From: Kutzneria viridogrisea
GTDB taxonomy: Bacteria; Actinomycetota; Actinomycetes; Mycobacteriales; Pseudonocardiaceae
Length of the DNA: 64,000 bases
Direction of reading: 5' to 3'
NCBI GenBank assembly: GCA_014138725.1
Contig: JACJID010000001.1
Coordinates: 1,736,001-1,800,000, forward strand
The notes beneath the pieces are model-generated. The model was not told where the DNA came from. It did no database searches and was given only the letters and a program-made list of their open reading frames with translations. Positions 1 through 8,062 of this stretch are shown piece after piece; position 1 is the stretch's first letter, and every line of letters starts with the position of its first letter. A program made the position numbers and the translations under genes.

Positions 1-154
1 CAGAGTGCTGGAGGAAGAAGCAGGCCATCGCGACGCCGTGCAGCGGTCCCCACGGCGCCTGCCGGGCATGGTCCAGTGCCAGCAACTGCTGGTACAGGGC
101 ATCGCAGGAGTTCGGCAGGGCGGGAGCTCCGCATTCCGGGCACGATGGCGTCAC
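1..154 (-). CDS. DUF5946-like protein, N-terminal part (runs off left edge)
   Basis: The reverse strand reads open from a GTG for 51 codons to the window edge. The peptide begins MTPSCPECGAP and continues with a helical stretch (LYQQLLALDHARQ) and a W-x-x-L-H...FFLQH segment. This matches the DUF5946 layout as I remember it: a CxxC knuckle, then a C-x-x-LY helix and an HxxxV...LQHP motif. No biochemical function is known for that family. Only the N-terminus is visible. In-frame codons upstream of the GTG contain no other start, which fixes the start. It is divergent from the methyltransferase to its right. Confidence 0.6.
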   Translation of the reverse strand, partial: MTPSCPECGAPALPNSCDALYQQLLALDHARQAPWGPLHGVAMACFFLQHS

Positions 155-248
155 AGGGTCATTGCACCCGCCGGGCGCGGCACCGCGCAATCCCGGCGGT
201 GCTGGGTTGACTTGAACGCGGTCAATTTCGCGGGGTGTGCGTCGGCCT

Positions 249-1094
249 ATGCTCACCACTGTGGCTCTCAACACGTGGGAATGGGACCCGTCGCTGTTCT
301 CCGGCAGTGCCGCTTACTACACGCGAGGACGCCTCGCCTACCCCAAGGCCCTCGCGGACGCCCTGGCCGCCGAGTTGCACCTCGACGGTTCTGGTCGCCT
401 CCTCGACGTCGGGTGCGGCCCCGGTTCGCTGACCCTGCCGCTGGCCGCCCTGTTCGAGCAGGCGATCGGGCTCGACGCCGACCGGGACATGATCGACGAA
501 GCCGGTCGGCTCGCCGCCCAGGCGGGGATATCGAACACCCGGTGGCTGTGCCTGCGCGGTGAGGACCTGCCCGCCGGGCTCGGCAGCTTCAGGCTGATCA
601 GCTTCGCCCAGTCGTTCCACTGGATGGACCGGCCCCGGGTCGCCGCGGCGGTGCGCGGCATGCTGGACCCCGCAGGAGCGTGCGTGCACGTCCACGCCAC
701 CACGCATCAGGGAGCCGAGGGTGGGGATGCGCTGCCGCATCCTCGGCCGCCGCACTCGTCAATCGCGGAACTGGTGCGCAGCCACCTCGGCCCGGTGCGA
801 CGCGCGGGCCGAAGCCTGCTGCCGCAAGGCACGGTCGCGGGCGAGGCGGACATCTACCGGGCCGCCGGGTTCACCGGACCGCGGCGGATCGAGGTGCCGG
901 GCCGCGTCGTCACTCGCGTGACCGATGACATCGTGGCCGCCGTCTTCTCCCTGTCCAGTTCGGCGCCACACCTGTTCGGCGAGCGCCGCGCCGAGTTCGA
1001 GGCCGAGCTTCGACGGCTCCTGCACAGCGCCAGCCCGAGCGGGGTCTTCAGCGAACGGACACGCGAGATCGCCATCGACATCTGGCGGCCGTGA
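249..1094 (+). CDS. Class I SAM-dependent methyltransferase
   Basis: A 281-residue Rossmann methyltransferase. Motif I, LLDVGCGPGSLT, lies near residue 51, followed by an acidic loop (GLDADRDMI) and the FAQSFHWMD segment typical of the methyltransf_11/25 group. The N-terminal FSGSAAYYTRGRLAYP is the usual lead-in of cytosolic small-molecule methyltransferases of this group. The substrate cannot be told from sequence. The ATG is preferred; a GTG four codons upstream is possible, and neither has a strong ribosome site. It is monocistronic, with a convergent GNAT gene 90 bases downstream. Confidence 0.85.
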   Translation: MLTTVALNTWEWDPSLFSGSAAYYTRGRLAYPKALADALAAELHLDGSGRLLDVGCGPGSLTLPLAALFEQAIGLDADRDMIDEAGRLAAQAGISNTRWLCLRGEDLPAGLGSFRLISFAQSFHWMDRPRVAAAVRGMLDPAGACVHVHATTHQGAEGGDALPHPRPPHSSIAELVRSHLGPVRRAGRSLLPQGTVAGEADIYRAAGFTGPRRIEVPGRVVTRVTDDIVAAVFSLSSSAPHLFGERRAEFEAELRRLLHSASPSGVFSERTREIAIDIWRP

Positions 1095-1183
1095 GGACCC
1101 GGGACGGCGGCTGGTCGGCTATTAGTGGCTCGGCGCAGCCTCGGCCCGGACCGGATACCAGGTCAACGATGCGCGACGCGCCA

Positions 1184-1690
1184 CTAGATCGTGATCCAGT
1201 ACCGCCGGACGGCGCCGAGTTCGGTGTCCCGGACGCCTTCGAGGAGGCCGCCGTGGCGTTCGATCGTCTTCGCCGAGGCGGTGTTGCCGACCTCGCAGAC
1301 GATCAGCACCCGGCCCAGGCCGAGCACCCGGGCCTCCTCGAGCATCTGGCCCAGCGCCCAGGTGGCCAGCCCGCGCCTGCGCGAGGACGGCCGGATTCCG
1401 TAGCCGATGTGGCCGGCCCGCAGCACGAAGTCGTTGATCCCGTGCCGCAGCGCGATCCCGCCGAGCACCTGCTCGTCCTCGACGATCCACCGGTACGTAC
1501 AACGCAGCTGCTTGGTTGGATCCGACTCCTCAGCCAGCCGCGCCACCCAGGCCTCGAACCCTGCTGGCGAGTCGACATCATCAGACGGCAGCAGCCCGAA
1601 ACCATCCTCGTGGACGCCGGGACCCCACTCCTCGTGCGCCTGGAGCCAGGCGGTGTGCAGGCGGGTGGTGGGCGCGATCAGTTCGGGCAC
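1184..1690 (-). CDS. GNAT family N-acetyltransferase
   Basis: 168 residues. The acetyl-CoA binding segment is visible as GYGIRPSSRRRGLATWALGQ (the R/Q-x-x-G-x-A pyrophosphate loop) near residues 96-115. It is followed by the strand RVLIVCEVGNTASAKTIERHGG, the typical beta5-alpha4 asparagine region. The product reads as an acetyltransferase of unknown substrate. The start is taken as the GTG giving MPELIAPTTRLH. The frame stays open further upstream, but that part looks non-conserved. It lies 65 bases downstream of a second GNAT gene on the same strand, so the two may form an operon. Confidence 0.8.
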   Translation of the reverse strand: MPELIAPTTRLHTAWLQAHEEWGPGVHEDGFGLLPSDDVDSPAGFEAWVARLAEESDPTKQLRCTYRWIVEDEQVLGGIALRHGINDFVLRAGHIGYGIRPSSRRRGLATWALGQMLEEARVLGLGRVLIVCEVGNTASAKTIERHGGLLEGVRDTELGAVRRYWITI

Positions 1691-1755
1691 ACGGCGACGA
1701 TACCGATCCGAGTGTCGCGCTTCGAGTAGAACGAGGCACGTACTTGCCTTGTGGG

Positions 1756-2253
1756 TCAACAAGCTCGCTCGTACTCGACCTGGTCGAGGGGGTTGCCGTC
1801 GCCGAAGTCGTGGGTGCGCACGGCACCGGTCTCGGTGAAGCCGCACTTGGTGTAGAAGCGGCGAGAGCGCGGGGTGCCGCGCAGCGTCCACAGGTGTACC
1901 CGGGCGAATCCGTCCTCGCGCAGGCAGCGCAGCGTCCCGGTCATCAACGCGGTGGCGGCACCGCTGCCCCAGCCGTCGGGGTGGCCGTAGAAGCTGTAGA
2001 TCTCCGCCAGACCTGGCCGGGTCGAGGACGGGAGGACCAAGGACAGCGCCAGGGGACGGCTGTCGAGCACGGCGAGCAGGATCGTCCCTGTGCCTTCCTC
2101 GATCCGCCGGTGCCATCGCGTGCGCCGATCCCGCACGGCCCGCGCGGCGAACCCCGGCTCGAAGAAGGGGGCGTAGGCCGCTTCCCAGGCCGCGGCGTGG
2201 ATCTCACCGAGCGCGTCCCCGTCGTCTGGGCCCGCGCGACGAACCTCGATCAT
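1756..2253 (-). CDS. GNAT family N-acetyltransferase
   Basis: 165 residues, starting MIEVRRAGPDDGDALGEIHAAAW, the classic first strand and helix of GNAT enzymes. The cofactor loop is degenerate (PDGWGSGAATALM instead of Q-x-x-G-x-G/A), but the fold signature continues with VHLWTLRGTPRSRRFYTKCGF, where Y and the GF turn are typical. It is probably a small-molecule or protein-N-terminal acetyltransferase; the substrate is unknown. It precedes the other GNAT gene and is divergent from the AhpD-like gene. Confidence 0.85.
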   Translation of the reverse strand: MIEVRRAGPDDGDALGEIHAAAWEAAYAPFFEPGFAARAVRDRRTRWHRRIEEGTGTILLAVLDSRPLALSLVLPSSTRPGLAEIYSFYGHPDGWGSGAATALMTGTLRCLREDGFARVHLWTLRGTPRSRRFYTKCGFTETGAVRTHDFGDGNPLDQVEYERAC

Positions 2254-2341
2254 TCGAGCACCCTAATCCCGCAGCGCGGCAGCTGGTGTCACAACTGGTG
2301 TTCCCGATCCGTCAGGGCTGTGACGAGAGGAGAACACCACC

Positions 2342-2803
2342 ATGCAGTCCCGGACCAAGAACCCCGCCCTCGTACTGCCCGAGGCGATGACCGGCATCCA
2401 GCACCTGATCAAGGCGATCAACCAGAGCGGCTTGCCCGAGGGCACGCGTGAACTGGTCGGCCTGCGGGCCAGCCAGATCAACGGGTGCAGCGCCTGCGTG
2501 TACGGGCACACCAAGCTGGCGAGGAAGTCGGGGGAGAGCGATGACCGGCTGGACAACGTGGCCGCCTGGCGGGAGGCCCCGTTCTACACCGAGGCGGAGC
2601 GGGCCGCGCTGGCGCTGACCGAGGCCGCGACGAGGCTGGCCGACCGCACCGGGGACGGCGTGCCTGACGAGGTGTGGCACGCCGCCGCCGAGCACTTCGA
2701 CGAGCAGCAACTGGCCGGGGTGATCCTGACCATCGCCACGACCAACTTCTTCAACCGCATCAACGTCACCATCCAGGAGCCCGCGGGCACCACCTGGGGC
2801 TGA
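2342..2803 (+). CDS. Carboxymuconolactone decarboxylase/AhpD-like protein
   Basis: 153 residues. The alkylhydroperoxidase core E-x-x-x-L-R-x-S...C-x-x-C-x-x-x-H is intact, with C49, C52 and H56 in NGCSACVYGH. In AhpD these residues carry thiol-dependent peroxidase/reductase activity with lipoyl or mycothiol-type partners. The C-terminal half (AGVILTIATTNFFNRINV) is the conserved helix of the YciW/CMD family. A cytosolic antioxidant role is likely. A GAGAGGAG ribosome site lies just upstream of the ATG. Confidence 0.9.
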   Translation: MQSRTKNPALVLPEAMTGIQHLIKAINQSGLPEGTRELVGLRASQINGCSACVYGHTKLARKSGESDDRLDNVAAWREAPFYTEAERAALALTEAATRLADRTGDGVPDEVWHAAAEHFDEQQLAGVILTIATTNFFNRINVTIQEPAGTTWG

Positions 2804-2821
2804 TCCCGGCGGCGCCGCCGG

Positions 2822-3310
2822 TCACTCGCCGGTGGCGCCGTCCAGCAGTTCCCGCAACAGGTCCAGGTGCCCGGCGTGCCGAGCCGTCTCCTTGATCACG
2901 TGCAGGTAGACCCACCGCACCGTGTACTGCTTGCCGTTGAAAGAAATCTCCGCGCCCGGGTCGAGCCCGGCGGTGATGCCCCGGTTGATCTCGCACTGCT
3001 TCTGGTACTCGGCGATCAGCTGGGACACCGGCTTGTCCAGGGACATCCGGAACTCGGCGTCGTCATCCACCTCGTAGTACTGCTTCCACGCGTCCGGCAT
3101 GCCGCCGAGCACGACGCCGAACCAGTAGTTCTCCACCTGGTGCAGGTGCCCGAGCAGACCGGACACCGTGGTCAGCTCCGAGGGCAGCAGCACCCGGCGG
3201 GCCTGCTCCTCGCTCAGGCCGGTGGCCTTGCGCACCACCGAGGCCCGCAGCAGCTCCAGTGTGCCGTCGAGCTGTGAGCGTTCGTCGCCGACCAGGGGTG
3301 CGCGGTTCAT
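2822..3310 (-). CDS. DinB/DUF664 family protein
   Basis: 162 residues with the four-helix DinB layout. H-x-x-x-x-E-x-Y-W appears as LGHLHQVENYWFGVVLGG and the C-terminal histidines as HVIKETARHAGHLDLLRE, giving the three-histidine metal site of DinB proteins. In actinobacteria the DUF664 group includes mycothiol-dependent S-transferases, so thiol chemistry is plausible; the substrate is not evident. The start is set at the ATG followed by NRAPLVGDERSQLDGTL, because the 12 codons before it look like intergenic sequence. It is convergent with the AhpD-like gene. Confidence 0.85.
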   Translation of the reverse strand: MNRAPLVGDERSQLDGTLELLRASVVRKATGLSEEQARRVLLPSELTTVSGLLGHLHQVENYWFGVVLGGMPDAWKQYYEVDDDAEFRMSLDKPVSQLIAEYQKQCEINRGITAGLDPGAEISFNGKQYTVRWVYLHVIKETARHAGHLDLLRELLDGATGE

Positions 3311-3356
3311 GCGGCGCAGTCTTGCCCAGCCTGGCCCCGCACTCAACCCGAATAAC

Positions 3357-3731
3357 TCAGCTACCCAGCGGGTTCGGGGTCAGGTTGTGCAGCGCCTCGT
3401 CCAGCGAGGGGAACAGGTTCAGCAACTGGTCCACACCGGTCAGTTGTAGCGGCTTGGCCACCAGGGGGCCGCACACCACGCGCAGTTGCAGCCCACGGTC
3501 GGTGGCCGCGCGGTGCAGGCGGATCAGCACGCTGAGCGCGGCGGAGCCGAAGAACACGACCTCACTGAGGTCCACCACCATGGCGTGCATGCCGTCGAGG
3601 ACCACTCTGTCCAGCGCGTCGGCGAAGGCGGAGGTGGTGGCCATGTCCAGCTCACCGGACGCGCTGACCACCACCGCGTTGTCGAGGTGCTGCGTGCGCA
3701 CGCTGACCAGTGCCGACGGGGTCTCGTTCAC
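3357..3731 (-). CDS. STAS-domain anti-anti-sigma factor
   Basis: 124 residues, a single STAS domain. The strand and loop VVDLSEVVFFGSAALSVL carry the phosphorylatable serine equivalent (S63) seen in SpoIIAA/RsbV proteins, with D-x-S six to eight residues before it. Such proteins bind an RsbW-type anti-sigma kinase when unphosphorylated and so release a stress sigma factor. The GTG start has a GGGAG ribosome site six bases upstream. A sigma-B-type promoter sits at the expected distance upstream. It resembles the STAS gene at 46.1 kb, which shares FFGSA-x-L. Confidence 0.9.
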   Translation of the reverse strand: MNETPSALVSVRTQHLDNAVVVSASGELDMATTSAFADALDRVVLDGMHAMVVDLSEVVFFGSAALSVLIRLHRAATDRGLQLRVVCGPLVAKPLQLTGVDQLLNLFPSLDEALHNLTPNPLGS

Positions 3732-3768
3732 CAGCGGCTCCCTCGGTTGGCGTTGCTGACAAACGGGG

Positions 3769-3794
3769 ATACCCGGGGCGGTCGCGCGGCAAAC
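3769..3794 (-). promoter_or_regulatory. Sigma-B/sigma-F-type promoter of the STAS gene
   Basis: On the minus strand the sequence reads GTTT, 16 bases, GGGTAT, an exact match to the actinobacterial sigma-B consensus GNNT-N14-16-GGGTA(C/T). The -10 element ends 37 bases before the GTG of the STAS gene. Assignment is by consensus and position only. Confidence 0.65.
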
Positions 3795-3892
3795 GGCACG
3801 AGGGGGTGTGGCCCAGGTCACTATTTAGCATAGCGAAGTTTTTGGGCTACATTCGGTGTCGGGGTGGCTACGCACTGTCGAAGGAGATGCGG

Positions 3893-4756
3893 GTGGCGAA
3901 CCAGGCGGACTGGGACATCGTCAGCGGTGTCGGCATCACGGCGCTCGCGGTGTCCGCGGCGCGATCCATCGAGGCCTACCGGCCGGACCCGCTGGTCAGC
4001 GACCCGTACGCGGAGTCGTTCGTGCGCGCGGCGCGTCCCGAGCCGCCCATGCCCACCAGGCCGGGCGAGGCCGCGCCGGGCGCCGCCTGGGAGGCCATGG
4101 GGACCTACCTGGGTGTGCGGTCACGCTTCTTCGACACGTACTTCACCGAGTCGGGACTGACCCAGGTGGTGCTGCTCGCGGCCGGTCTGGACACCCGTGC
4201 GCACCGGCTCGACTGGCCCACCGGCACCGTGGTGTACGAGCTGGACGTGCGCAAGGTGCTGGAGTTCAAGTCGCAGGTGCTCGCCGAGGGCAGCGCCAGG
4301 GCGCGGTGCCAGCTGCGGCCGGTGCACATCGACCTGCGCGAGGACTGGCCCAGGGCGCTGCTGTCCGCCGGGTACGACCGGGACCGGCCCACCGCGTGGC
4401 TCGCCGAGGGCCTGCTGCCGTTCCTGCCCGACGACGCCACGGCCCGGCTGTTCGCGAACATGCACGCGCTGTCCGCGCCCGGCAGTGCCATCGCGGCGGA
4501 GAACATCGAGGGGGACGTCACCGCGCTCGCCGAACAGCCGCCGATGAGCTACATGGTGGAGCAGTTCGGGTTCGACATCACGGAAATGTGGCCCGCTGAC
4601 AAGCAGTACGAGCCGACGGGCTGGCTCGCCGACAACGGGTGGACCGTGCGGGTGCACGAGGCCGACTCGCTGGGCGAGGCCTACGGGCGGCCGTTCGGTC
4701 CCGAGCTCAAGGCCATGCACGCCAGCAGGCTGTTCACGGCACGACTGGGCTCGTGA
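3893..4756 (+). CDS. SAM-dependent methyltransferase, LCMT/TIGR00027 family
   Basis: 287 residues of the leucine-carboxyl-methyltransferase-like family that is abundant in actinobacteria. Marks are R-SRFFDTYF, the variant motif I VVLLAAGLDTRAHRLDWP, YELDVRKVLEFK, and WLAEGLLPFLPDDA. Substrates are mostly unknown; some relatives act in polyketide or mycobacterial metabolism. The GTG start is chosen because AAGGAG lies six bases before it; the ATG two codons upstream would abut that site. The intergenic region upstream is shared with the divergent STAS gene. Confidence 0.9.
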   Translation: MANQADWDIVSGVGITALAVSAARSIEAYRPDPLVSDPYAESFVRAARPEPPMPTRPGEAAPGAAWEAMGTYLGVRSRFFDTYFTESGLTQVVLLAAGLDTRAHRLDWPTGTVVYELDVRKVLEFKSQVLAEGSARARCQLRPVHIDLREDWPRALLSAGYDRDRPTAWLAEGLLPFLPDDATARLFANMHALSAPGSAIAAENIEGDVTALAEQPPMSYMVEQFGFDITEMWPADKQYEPTGWLADNGWTVRVHEADSLGEAYGRPFGPELKAMHASRLFTARLGS

Positions 4757-4772
4757 CACGTAGGCTGCACGC

Positions 4773-5648
4773 GTGCGTATGCGGCCGACCCTGACCTGGA
4801 CGCCCGCGGGGGAGCCGCTCCCGCGGACCACCAGCCTCGACGAGGTGACCGAGGTGGTCGCCGCGGGTGGCGTGCTGGTGCTCAGTGGCGCCGGTCTGTC
4901 CACGGAGTCGGGCATCCCCGACTACCGCGGCAGCACGGGCAGTCTGCGCAGGCACACCCCGATGACCTACCAGGAGTTCGCCACCAGCGAGGACGGGCGA
5001 CGCCGCTACTGGGCGCGCAGCCACCTGGGCTGGCGCACCATCGCCCGCGCCCAGCCCAACAGTGGGCACCGGGCCGTTGCCCAGATGCGGGCCCGCGGCT
5101 ACCTCGACGGGGTCCTCACACAGAACGTGGATGGTCTGCACCAGGCCGCGGGCACACCCGGTGTGGTGGAGCTGCACGGCAGCCTGGACCGGGTCGTCTG
5201 CCTGGGCTGCCGTCGCACCAGTTCCCGTGAGGAACTGGACCAGCGTCTGCGCGCCGCCAACCCCGCTTTCTCCGCCGAGGCGACCCAGGTCAACCCCGAC
5301 GGCGACGTGGAACTGCCCGCCGAGGCCGTGCACGGCTTCACCCTCGTGGACTGCGCCGACTGTGCCGGTGGCGTGCTCAAGCCGGACGTCGTGTTCTTCG
5401 GCGAGAACGTGCCCGCCGACCGCGTGCGGCAGTGCTACCAGCTCGTGGACCGGGCCAGCGCCCTGCTCGTACTCGGCTCCTCGCTGACGGTCATGTCCGG
5501 CCTGCGTTTCGTCCGCTACGCCGCCAAGGCGGGCAAGCCCGTGCTGATCGTCAACCAGGGCGTGACGCGGGGAGATCCGCACGCGGCGGTCCGGGTCGAC
5601 CTGCCGCTGGGGCAGGCGCTGACGGAGTTGGCCGGGCGGCTGGAGTGA
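4773..5648 (+). CDS. Sir2-family NAD-dependent protein deacylase
   Basis: 291 residues, a full sirtuin. The NAD-binding loop is GAGLSTESGIPDYRG (residues 39-53), followed by TQNVDGLH (116-123) and the catalytic His in ELHGS (H135). The zinc ribbon is C143-x2-C146...C194-x2-C197, followed by FFGENVP and GSSLTV. It removes acyl groups from protein lysines with NAD cleavage and is cytosolic. The GTG start lies 16 bases after the methyltransferase stop, so the two genes are probably co-transcribed. The insert between the cysteine pairs is somewhat long. Confidence 0.93.
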   Translation: MRMRPTLTWTPAGEPLPRTTSLDEVTEVVAAGGVLVLSGAGLSTESGIPDYRGSTGSLRRHTPMTYQEFATSEDGRRRYWARSHLGWRTIARAQPNSGHRAVAQMRARGYLDGVLTQNVDGLHQAAGTPGVVELHGSLDRVVCLGCRRTSSREELDQRLRAANPAFSAEATQVNPDGDVELPAEAVHGFTLVDCADCAGGVLKPDVVFFGENVPADRVRQCYQLVDRASALLVLGSSLTVMSGLRFVRYAAKAGKPVLIVNQGVTRGDPHAAVRVDLPLGQALTELAGRLE

Positions 5649-5660
5649 CCGGCCGATACC

Positions 5661-6620
5661 TCAGCCGCTGGCTAGCGCAGACCTGCGGTAGGGGGCCAGG
5701 AATTCGCCCAGCGCCGCGAGCATGTCCTGCGGGGCTTCCTCGGCTGGGAAATGGCCGCAGTCGGGGAGTACGACGCTGGTGACGTCCACGGCGGCCGGTG
5801 CCATGGTCGCGCCGACCAGTTCGCCGACGGAGCGGGCTCCGGCAATGGTCAGTACGGGCATGGTCAGTTTTCGTTGCCTGCGTAGGGTGTTCTGCTCGAT
5901 GGTCGTGTCGATCGCGCGGTAGAACTCGAAACTGGCACGGAGCGCCTCGCGGTCGGATGCCAGGGTCTCGATGTAGAGCTCGACCGCGTGCTCCGGCAGC
6001 GGTTGCGCCGCCTTGGTCGTGAACTGGTGCCCGAAGAACAGTCGTTCCCTGCCTTGAACGAGCTGCTCGTTGAGCGAGTCGAGTCGATTGAACCCGAAGT
6101 GCCACAACCGTTCGATGGCCTCCTGTGGGGCGAACAGCGGTGGGGAGGGCGCCAGGCCTGGGATCACGGCCTCGGCCACCGCCAGCCGCTCCAGCCGTTC
6201 CGGGTGGTCCGCGGCCAGTGCGTATCCGGTCCACATGCCGACGTCGTGCCCGACCATCGCGAAGCGGTGGTGGCCCAGTGCGCTCATCAATCCCACCATG
6301 TCGGCGGCCAGGGTCCCGGTGTCGTAGCCCTGGTCCGGCTTGCCGGACAGTCCCACGCCCCGGGGGTCGGCGGCGACCACCGAGAAATCCCTTGCCAGTG
6401 CGGGCATGAGCTCCCGCCACGCGTACCAGGTCTGCGGCCAGCCCGCGAGCAGCAACAACGGCGGTCCGTCGCCACCGGTCACGGCGTGCAGGCGCAGGTC
6501 GCCGACCTGGACCCAGGCGCTGCGGAACGTGTCGGCGAAGCCGTCGGGCAATCCCGGGGCTCCGCGCACCGAGCCGCGACCTGTCGGGTTGTTCTCTTGT
6601 TCTGTCACAGCGCCCACCAT
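5661..6620 (-). CDS. Alpha/beta hydrolase (epoxide hydrolase-like)
   Basis: 319 residues with the soluble epoxide hydrolase/haloalkane dehalogenase arrangement. The oxyanion segment LLLLAGWPQTWYAWRELMPAL is the HGWPxxxxxW-type motif. The nucleophile elbow GHDVGMW places D as nucleophile, and DCGHFPAEEAP contains the catalytic His. A cap domain lies between. Likely activity is hydrolysis of an epoxide or related substrate. The ATG giving MVGAVTEQENN is chosen; a GTG four codons in is also possible. It is divergent from a TetR gene that probably controls it. Confidence 0.87.
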   Translation of the reverse strand: MVGAVTEQENNPTGRGSVRGAPGLPDGFADTFRSAWVQVGDLRLHAVTGGDGPPLLLLAGWPQTWYAWRELMPALARDFSVVAADPRGVGLSGKPDQGYDTGTLAADMVGLMSALGHHRFAMVGHDVGMWTGYALAADHPERLERLAVAEAVIPGLAPSPPLFAPQEAIERLWHFGFNRLDSLNEQLVQGRERLFFGHQFTTKAAQPLPEHAVELYIETLASDREALRASFEFYRAIDTTIEQNTLRRQRKLTMPVLTIAGARSVGELVGATMAPAAVDVTSVVLPDCGHFPAEEAPQDMLAALGEFLAPYRRSALASG

Positions 6621-6630
6621 AGGCCATCTT

Positions 6631-6644
6631 GGAACGATCGGTCC
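6631..6644. promoter_or_regulatory. Candidate TetR operator (imperfect palindrome)
   Basis: GGAACGATCGGTCC is palindromic at all but one symmetric pair (GGAxCGATCGxTCC). It lies 11 bases from the hydrolase start and upstream of the TetR gene, where a divergent autoregulated operator is expected. On the plus side, TTGTAC-N16-TAGGTA at 6652-6679 is a possible promoter for the regulator. Confidence 0.4.
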
Positions 6645-6713
6645 ATGATTCTTGTACTGTTCATTCCAGGAAGTAGGTAGACTCACACCGTCAGTACGGA
6701 CAGGAGGCGGGGC

Positions 6714-7304
6714 ATGACGGGCCGCAAGCAGTTCGACGTGGACGAGGCCCTGGACAAGGCCATGGCGGTGTTCTGGCAGCGTGGGTACGCCGACGCCTCG
6801 CTCGATCTGCTCAGTGCGGCCACCGGCCTGGGCCGCGGCTCCCTCTACGGCACGTTCACCGGCAAGGACGAGCTGTTCCGCCGGGCGTTGGACCGGTACT
6901 GCGCGACGTACGGCGCCCGCTACGAGGACGCGCTCACCGCACACCCGGGCGATCCGGTCCGCGCCGTCGAAGCGTTCTTCGAGGTAGTCCTGGCCAGGAT
7001 CGGTGACCCCGCCGTGCCCAAGGGCTGCCTGGTCGCCCAGTCGGCGGCCCAGTCAGAGGTGCTGACCGCCGACAGTGCGACCCACGTCCGCCACCTGCTC
7101 GACCGCCAACGTGCACGGATCAGGGCCGCACTGGATGATTCGCACGCCGATCCCGGGACGCTCGACGATCTCGCCACCTACGTCCTCGCGGTCAACCAAT
7201 CGCTCGCGGTCCTCAGCCGCGCCGGGATCCCGGACGGTGAGCTGCGGGCCGTGGTGCGCCTGACCTGTGAGACCGTGGCGAACCAGCTGACCGCCGTCGG
7301 CTGA
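6714..7304 (+). CDS. TetR/AcrR family transcriptional regulator
   Basis: 196 residues. The N-terminal helix-turn-helix reads FDVDEALDKAMAVFWQRGY, then LDLLSAATGLGRGSLYGTFTGKDELF, the usual TetR recognition helix. The C-terminal ligand domain (KGCLVAQSAAQS) resembles the TetR_C_16/AefR-type group. AGGAGG stands six bases before the ATG. It is likely a repressor of the divergent hydrolase and of itself; the ligand is unknown. Confidence 0.9.
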   Translation: MTGRKQFDVDEALDKAMAVFWQRGYADASLDLLSAATGLGRGSLYGTFTGKDELFRRALDRYCATYGARYEDALTAHPGDPVRAVEAFFEVVLARIGDPAVPKGCLVAQSAAQSEVLTADSATHVRHLLDRQRARIRAALDDSHADPGTLDDLATYVLAVNQSLAVLSRAGIPDGELRAVVRLTCETVANQLTAVG

Positions 7305-7325
7305 CGCGGCCGGGCTTGGCACGGC

Positions 7326-7949
7326 TCAGCCCGTGAACCCGTTCTCCGCGAGGATCTTGTTGACGCGGGTGCGATGCGCCTGCTCCCAGTCGTCCAGGGA
7401 CTCGTCGGACTCCTTGGCCAACTTCGCCTGAGCGCCGCGCAGCACCTCGTCCTGCCGGGCCCGGGGCACGACCACGATGCCCTCCTCGTCGGCGACCACG
7501 ATGTCGCCGGGGTGCACGGTGACCCCACCGCACCGGATCTGGGTGTTGAGCGGTTCGACGGCGGACTTGGCCCCGGGGATGGGGATGACGCCCCTGGCGA
7601 AGACGGGGAAGTCCATCGCGCGGGCCTCGGCGAGGTCGCGGATCAGCCCGTCGAGCACGAACCCGGCGATCCCGCGACGCTGGGCGACGGCACACACGTT
7701 GCCACCGGCCAGGGCGTAGTCGAGGTCACCGGACTCGACCACGATGACCGAGCCGGGCTCAGCCCGGTAGATGGCGGCGTGCAGCATGAGGTTGTCGCCG
7801 GGTGGGCAGCGAACGGTGAACGCGGGACCGGCGACCCGGCGCGCGGGTGTCCACAGTGGACGGATGCCGATGTCCATGACCTGCTCGCGGCCCAGGAGGT
7901 CGGCCAGGGTGGTCGGCGGGATGTGCCCGAATTCGGTGCCTTCGTTCAC
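7326..7949 (-). CDS. RraA-like / 4-hydroxy-4-methyl-2-oxoglutarate aldolase family protein
   Basis: 207 residues of the RraA/HMG-aldolase fold. Conserved marks are the PGDNLMLHAAI stretch, the G-x-x-x-DG-x-x-RD motif in GFVLDGLIRDLAEA (metal and substrate site), and GDIVVADEEGIVVVPRA near the C-terminus. Members cleave 4-carboxy-4-hydroxy-2-oxoadipate-type acids, or in some bacteria inhibit RNase E. The aldolase role is more likely in an actinomycete. It is convergent with TetR; the G+C-rich inverted repeat GGGCT...AGCCC at 7312-7332 could serve both ends. Confidence 0.85.
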   Translation of the reverse strand: MNEGTEFGHIPPTTLADLLGREQVMDIGIRPLWTPARRVAGPAFTVRCPPGDNLMLHAAIYRAEPGSVIVVESGDLDYALAGGNVCAVAQRRGIAGFVLDGLIRDLAEARAMDFPVFARGVIPIPGAKSAVEPLNTQIRCGGVTVHPGDIVVADEEGIVVVPRARQDEVLRGAQAKLAKESDESLDDWEQAHRTRVNKILAENGFTG

Positions 7950-8062
7950 GTTCGTCCTCTGTGCGTCGGTGTGGAACCGGCGCCACGACGTGATCCCCCC
8001 GGTTCCGGCTCACGGTAGCACCTGAGCAGCAGTGCGGCGCCTGAACCAGGCAGTATGGCCCT

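Noticed and set aside
2815-2831. Perfect GC palindrome CCGGCGGCGCCGCCGG after the AhpD-like gene
   Set aside because: It is only G/C and lacks a loop. Such sequences are frequent by chance at this GC content, although it lies at a convergent junction.
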